Assembly: GCA_016617855.1 (NCBI GenBank)
Contig: JAECUM010006811.1
Span: 1 to 64,000 of the forward strand
Source of the DNA: Megalonaias nervosa
Taxonomy: Eukaryota > Mollusca > Bivalvia > Unionida > Unionidae
Reading direction: 5' to 3'
DNA length: 64,000 nucleotides
Position numbers and translations under genes: made by a program. The notes below the pieces were generated by a model. That model did no database searches, was not told the origin of the DNA, and worked only from the letters and a program-made list of their open reading frames with translations. Positions 63,690-64,000 of the stretch are shown in pieces. How positions within the stretch are numbered: the first letter of the stretch is position 1; the number at the start of each line of letters is the position of its first letter.

Positions 63690-64000
63690 GCATTCAGATA
63701 TACACCCATGCATACAAATAGTTACCCATGCATACAAATAGTTACCCATGCCTATAAAAAGACACCCATGCATACAAATGGACATCCATGCTTATAAAAA
63801 GACACCCATGCATACAAATAGTTACCCATGCATACAAATGGACACCCATGCTTATAAAAAGACAAACATGCATACAAATAGTTACCCATGCATACAAATG
63901 GACACCCATGCCTTCAGATAGACACTCATGCCTACAAATGGACACCCATGCATACAAATGGACACCCATGCATACAAATGGACACCCATGCCTGCTAATA
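63690..64000. repeat. Minisatellite, unit 20 bp, runs off the window
   Basis: The unit is ACCCATGCATACAAATAGTT with GGAC and AGAC variants, more than 14 copies. The minus-strand open frame is an artefact. Confidence 0.94.

Larger units (their letters stand above)
61748..63690 (+). other. Start of the next intron; mostly unique sequence
   Basis: It begins GTAAGT and no convincing next exon is found before base 64000. It contains dispersed repeats R2 and R3 listed separately. Confidence 0.5.

Overview
This is animal (metazoan) nuclear DNA, most likely from a mollusc or another lophotrochozoan. The host coding sequence is cut into small exons with GT-AG introns. The mobile elements are eukaryotic: a Polinton/Maverick-like element, a Penelope-like element, DIRS-like tyrosine-recombinase retrotransposons, non-LTR retrotransposons and tRNA-derived SINEs. 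The taxon is inferred from this mix and from AT-rich introns packed with minisatellites; nothing in the window names a species.

Bases 1 to about 11,600 are a decayed Polinton/Maverick (adintovirus-like) element that runs off the left edge. Minus-strand genes, from left to right, are a retroviral-type integrase, small Lys/Pro-rich and Gly-rich proteins of the kind found beside capsid genes, a packaging ATPase of the FtsK/HerA class, two or three unrecognised genes, a BIR-domain (inhibitor-of-apoptosis-like) gene and a protein-primed type B DNA polymerase. Beyond the polymerase, divergent TATA promoters serve a plus-strand zinc-knuckle gene and other small genes. Almost every gene is broken by stops or frameshifts; in the ATPase the Walker A lysine codon is a stop. 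I see no major capsid, penton or protease gene. A Penelope-like reverse transcriptase remnant (about 12.0-13.2 kb, minus) lies next to it.

From 13.67 kb to the right edge, nine plus-strand exons join in phase into about 222 codons. They encode an acidic linker, a complete PH domain and most of a second PH domain. The second PH domain best fits PH2 of the ARAP family (Arf-GAP with Rho-GAP, ankyrin and PH domains). The gene continues beyond the window on the right and probably on the left.

The introns (0.4 to 20 kb) hold more than 30 unrelated minisatellites with units of 17 to about 70 bp. Two SINE families with clear target-site duplications, two DIRS-like elements, three non-LTR remnants and several dispersed repeats are inserted among them. 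One minisatellite appears to have grown out of an exon's 5' splice site, so its units carry splice-donor-like and acceptor-like sequence; another puts five acceptor-like sites in a 627-nt intron. Long open frames inside these arrays are artefacts of repeat units without stop codons and are not annotated as genes.
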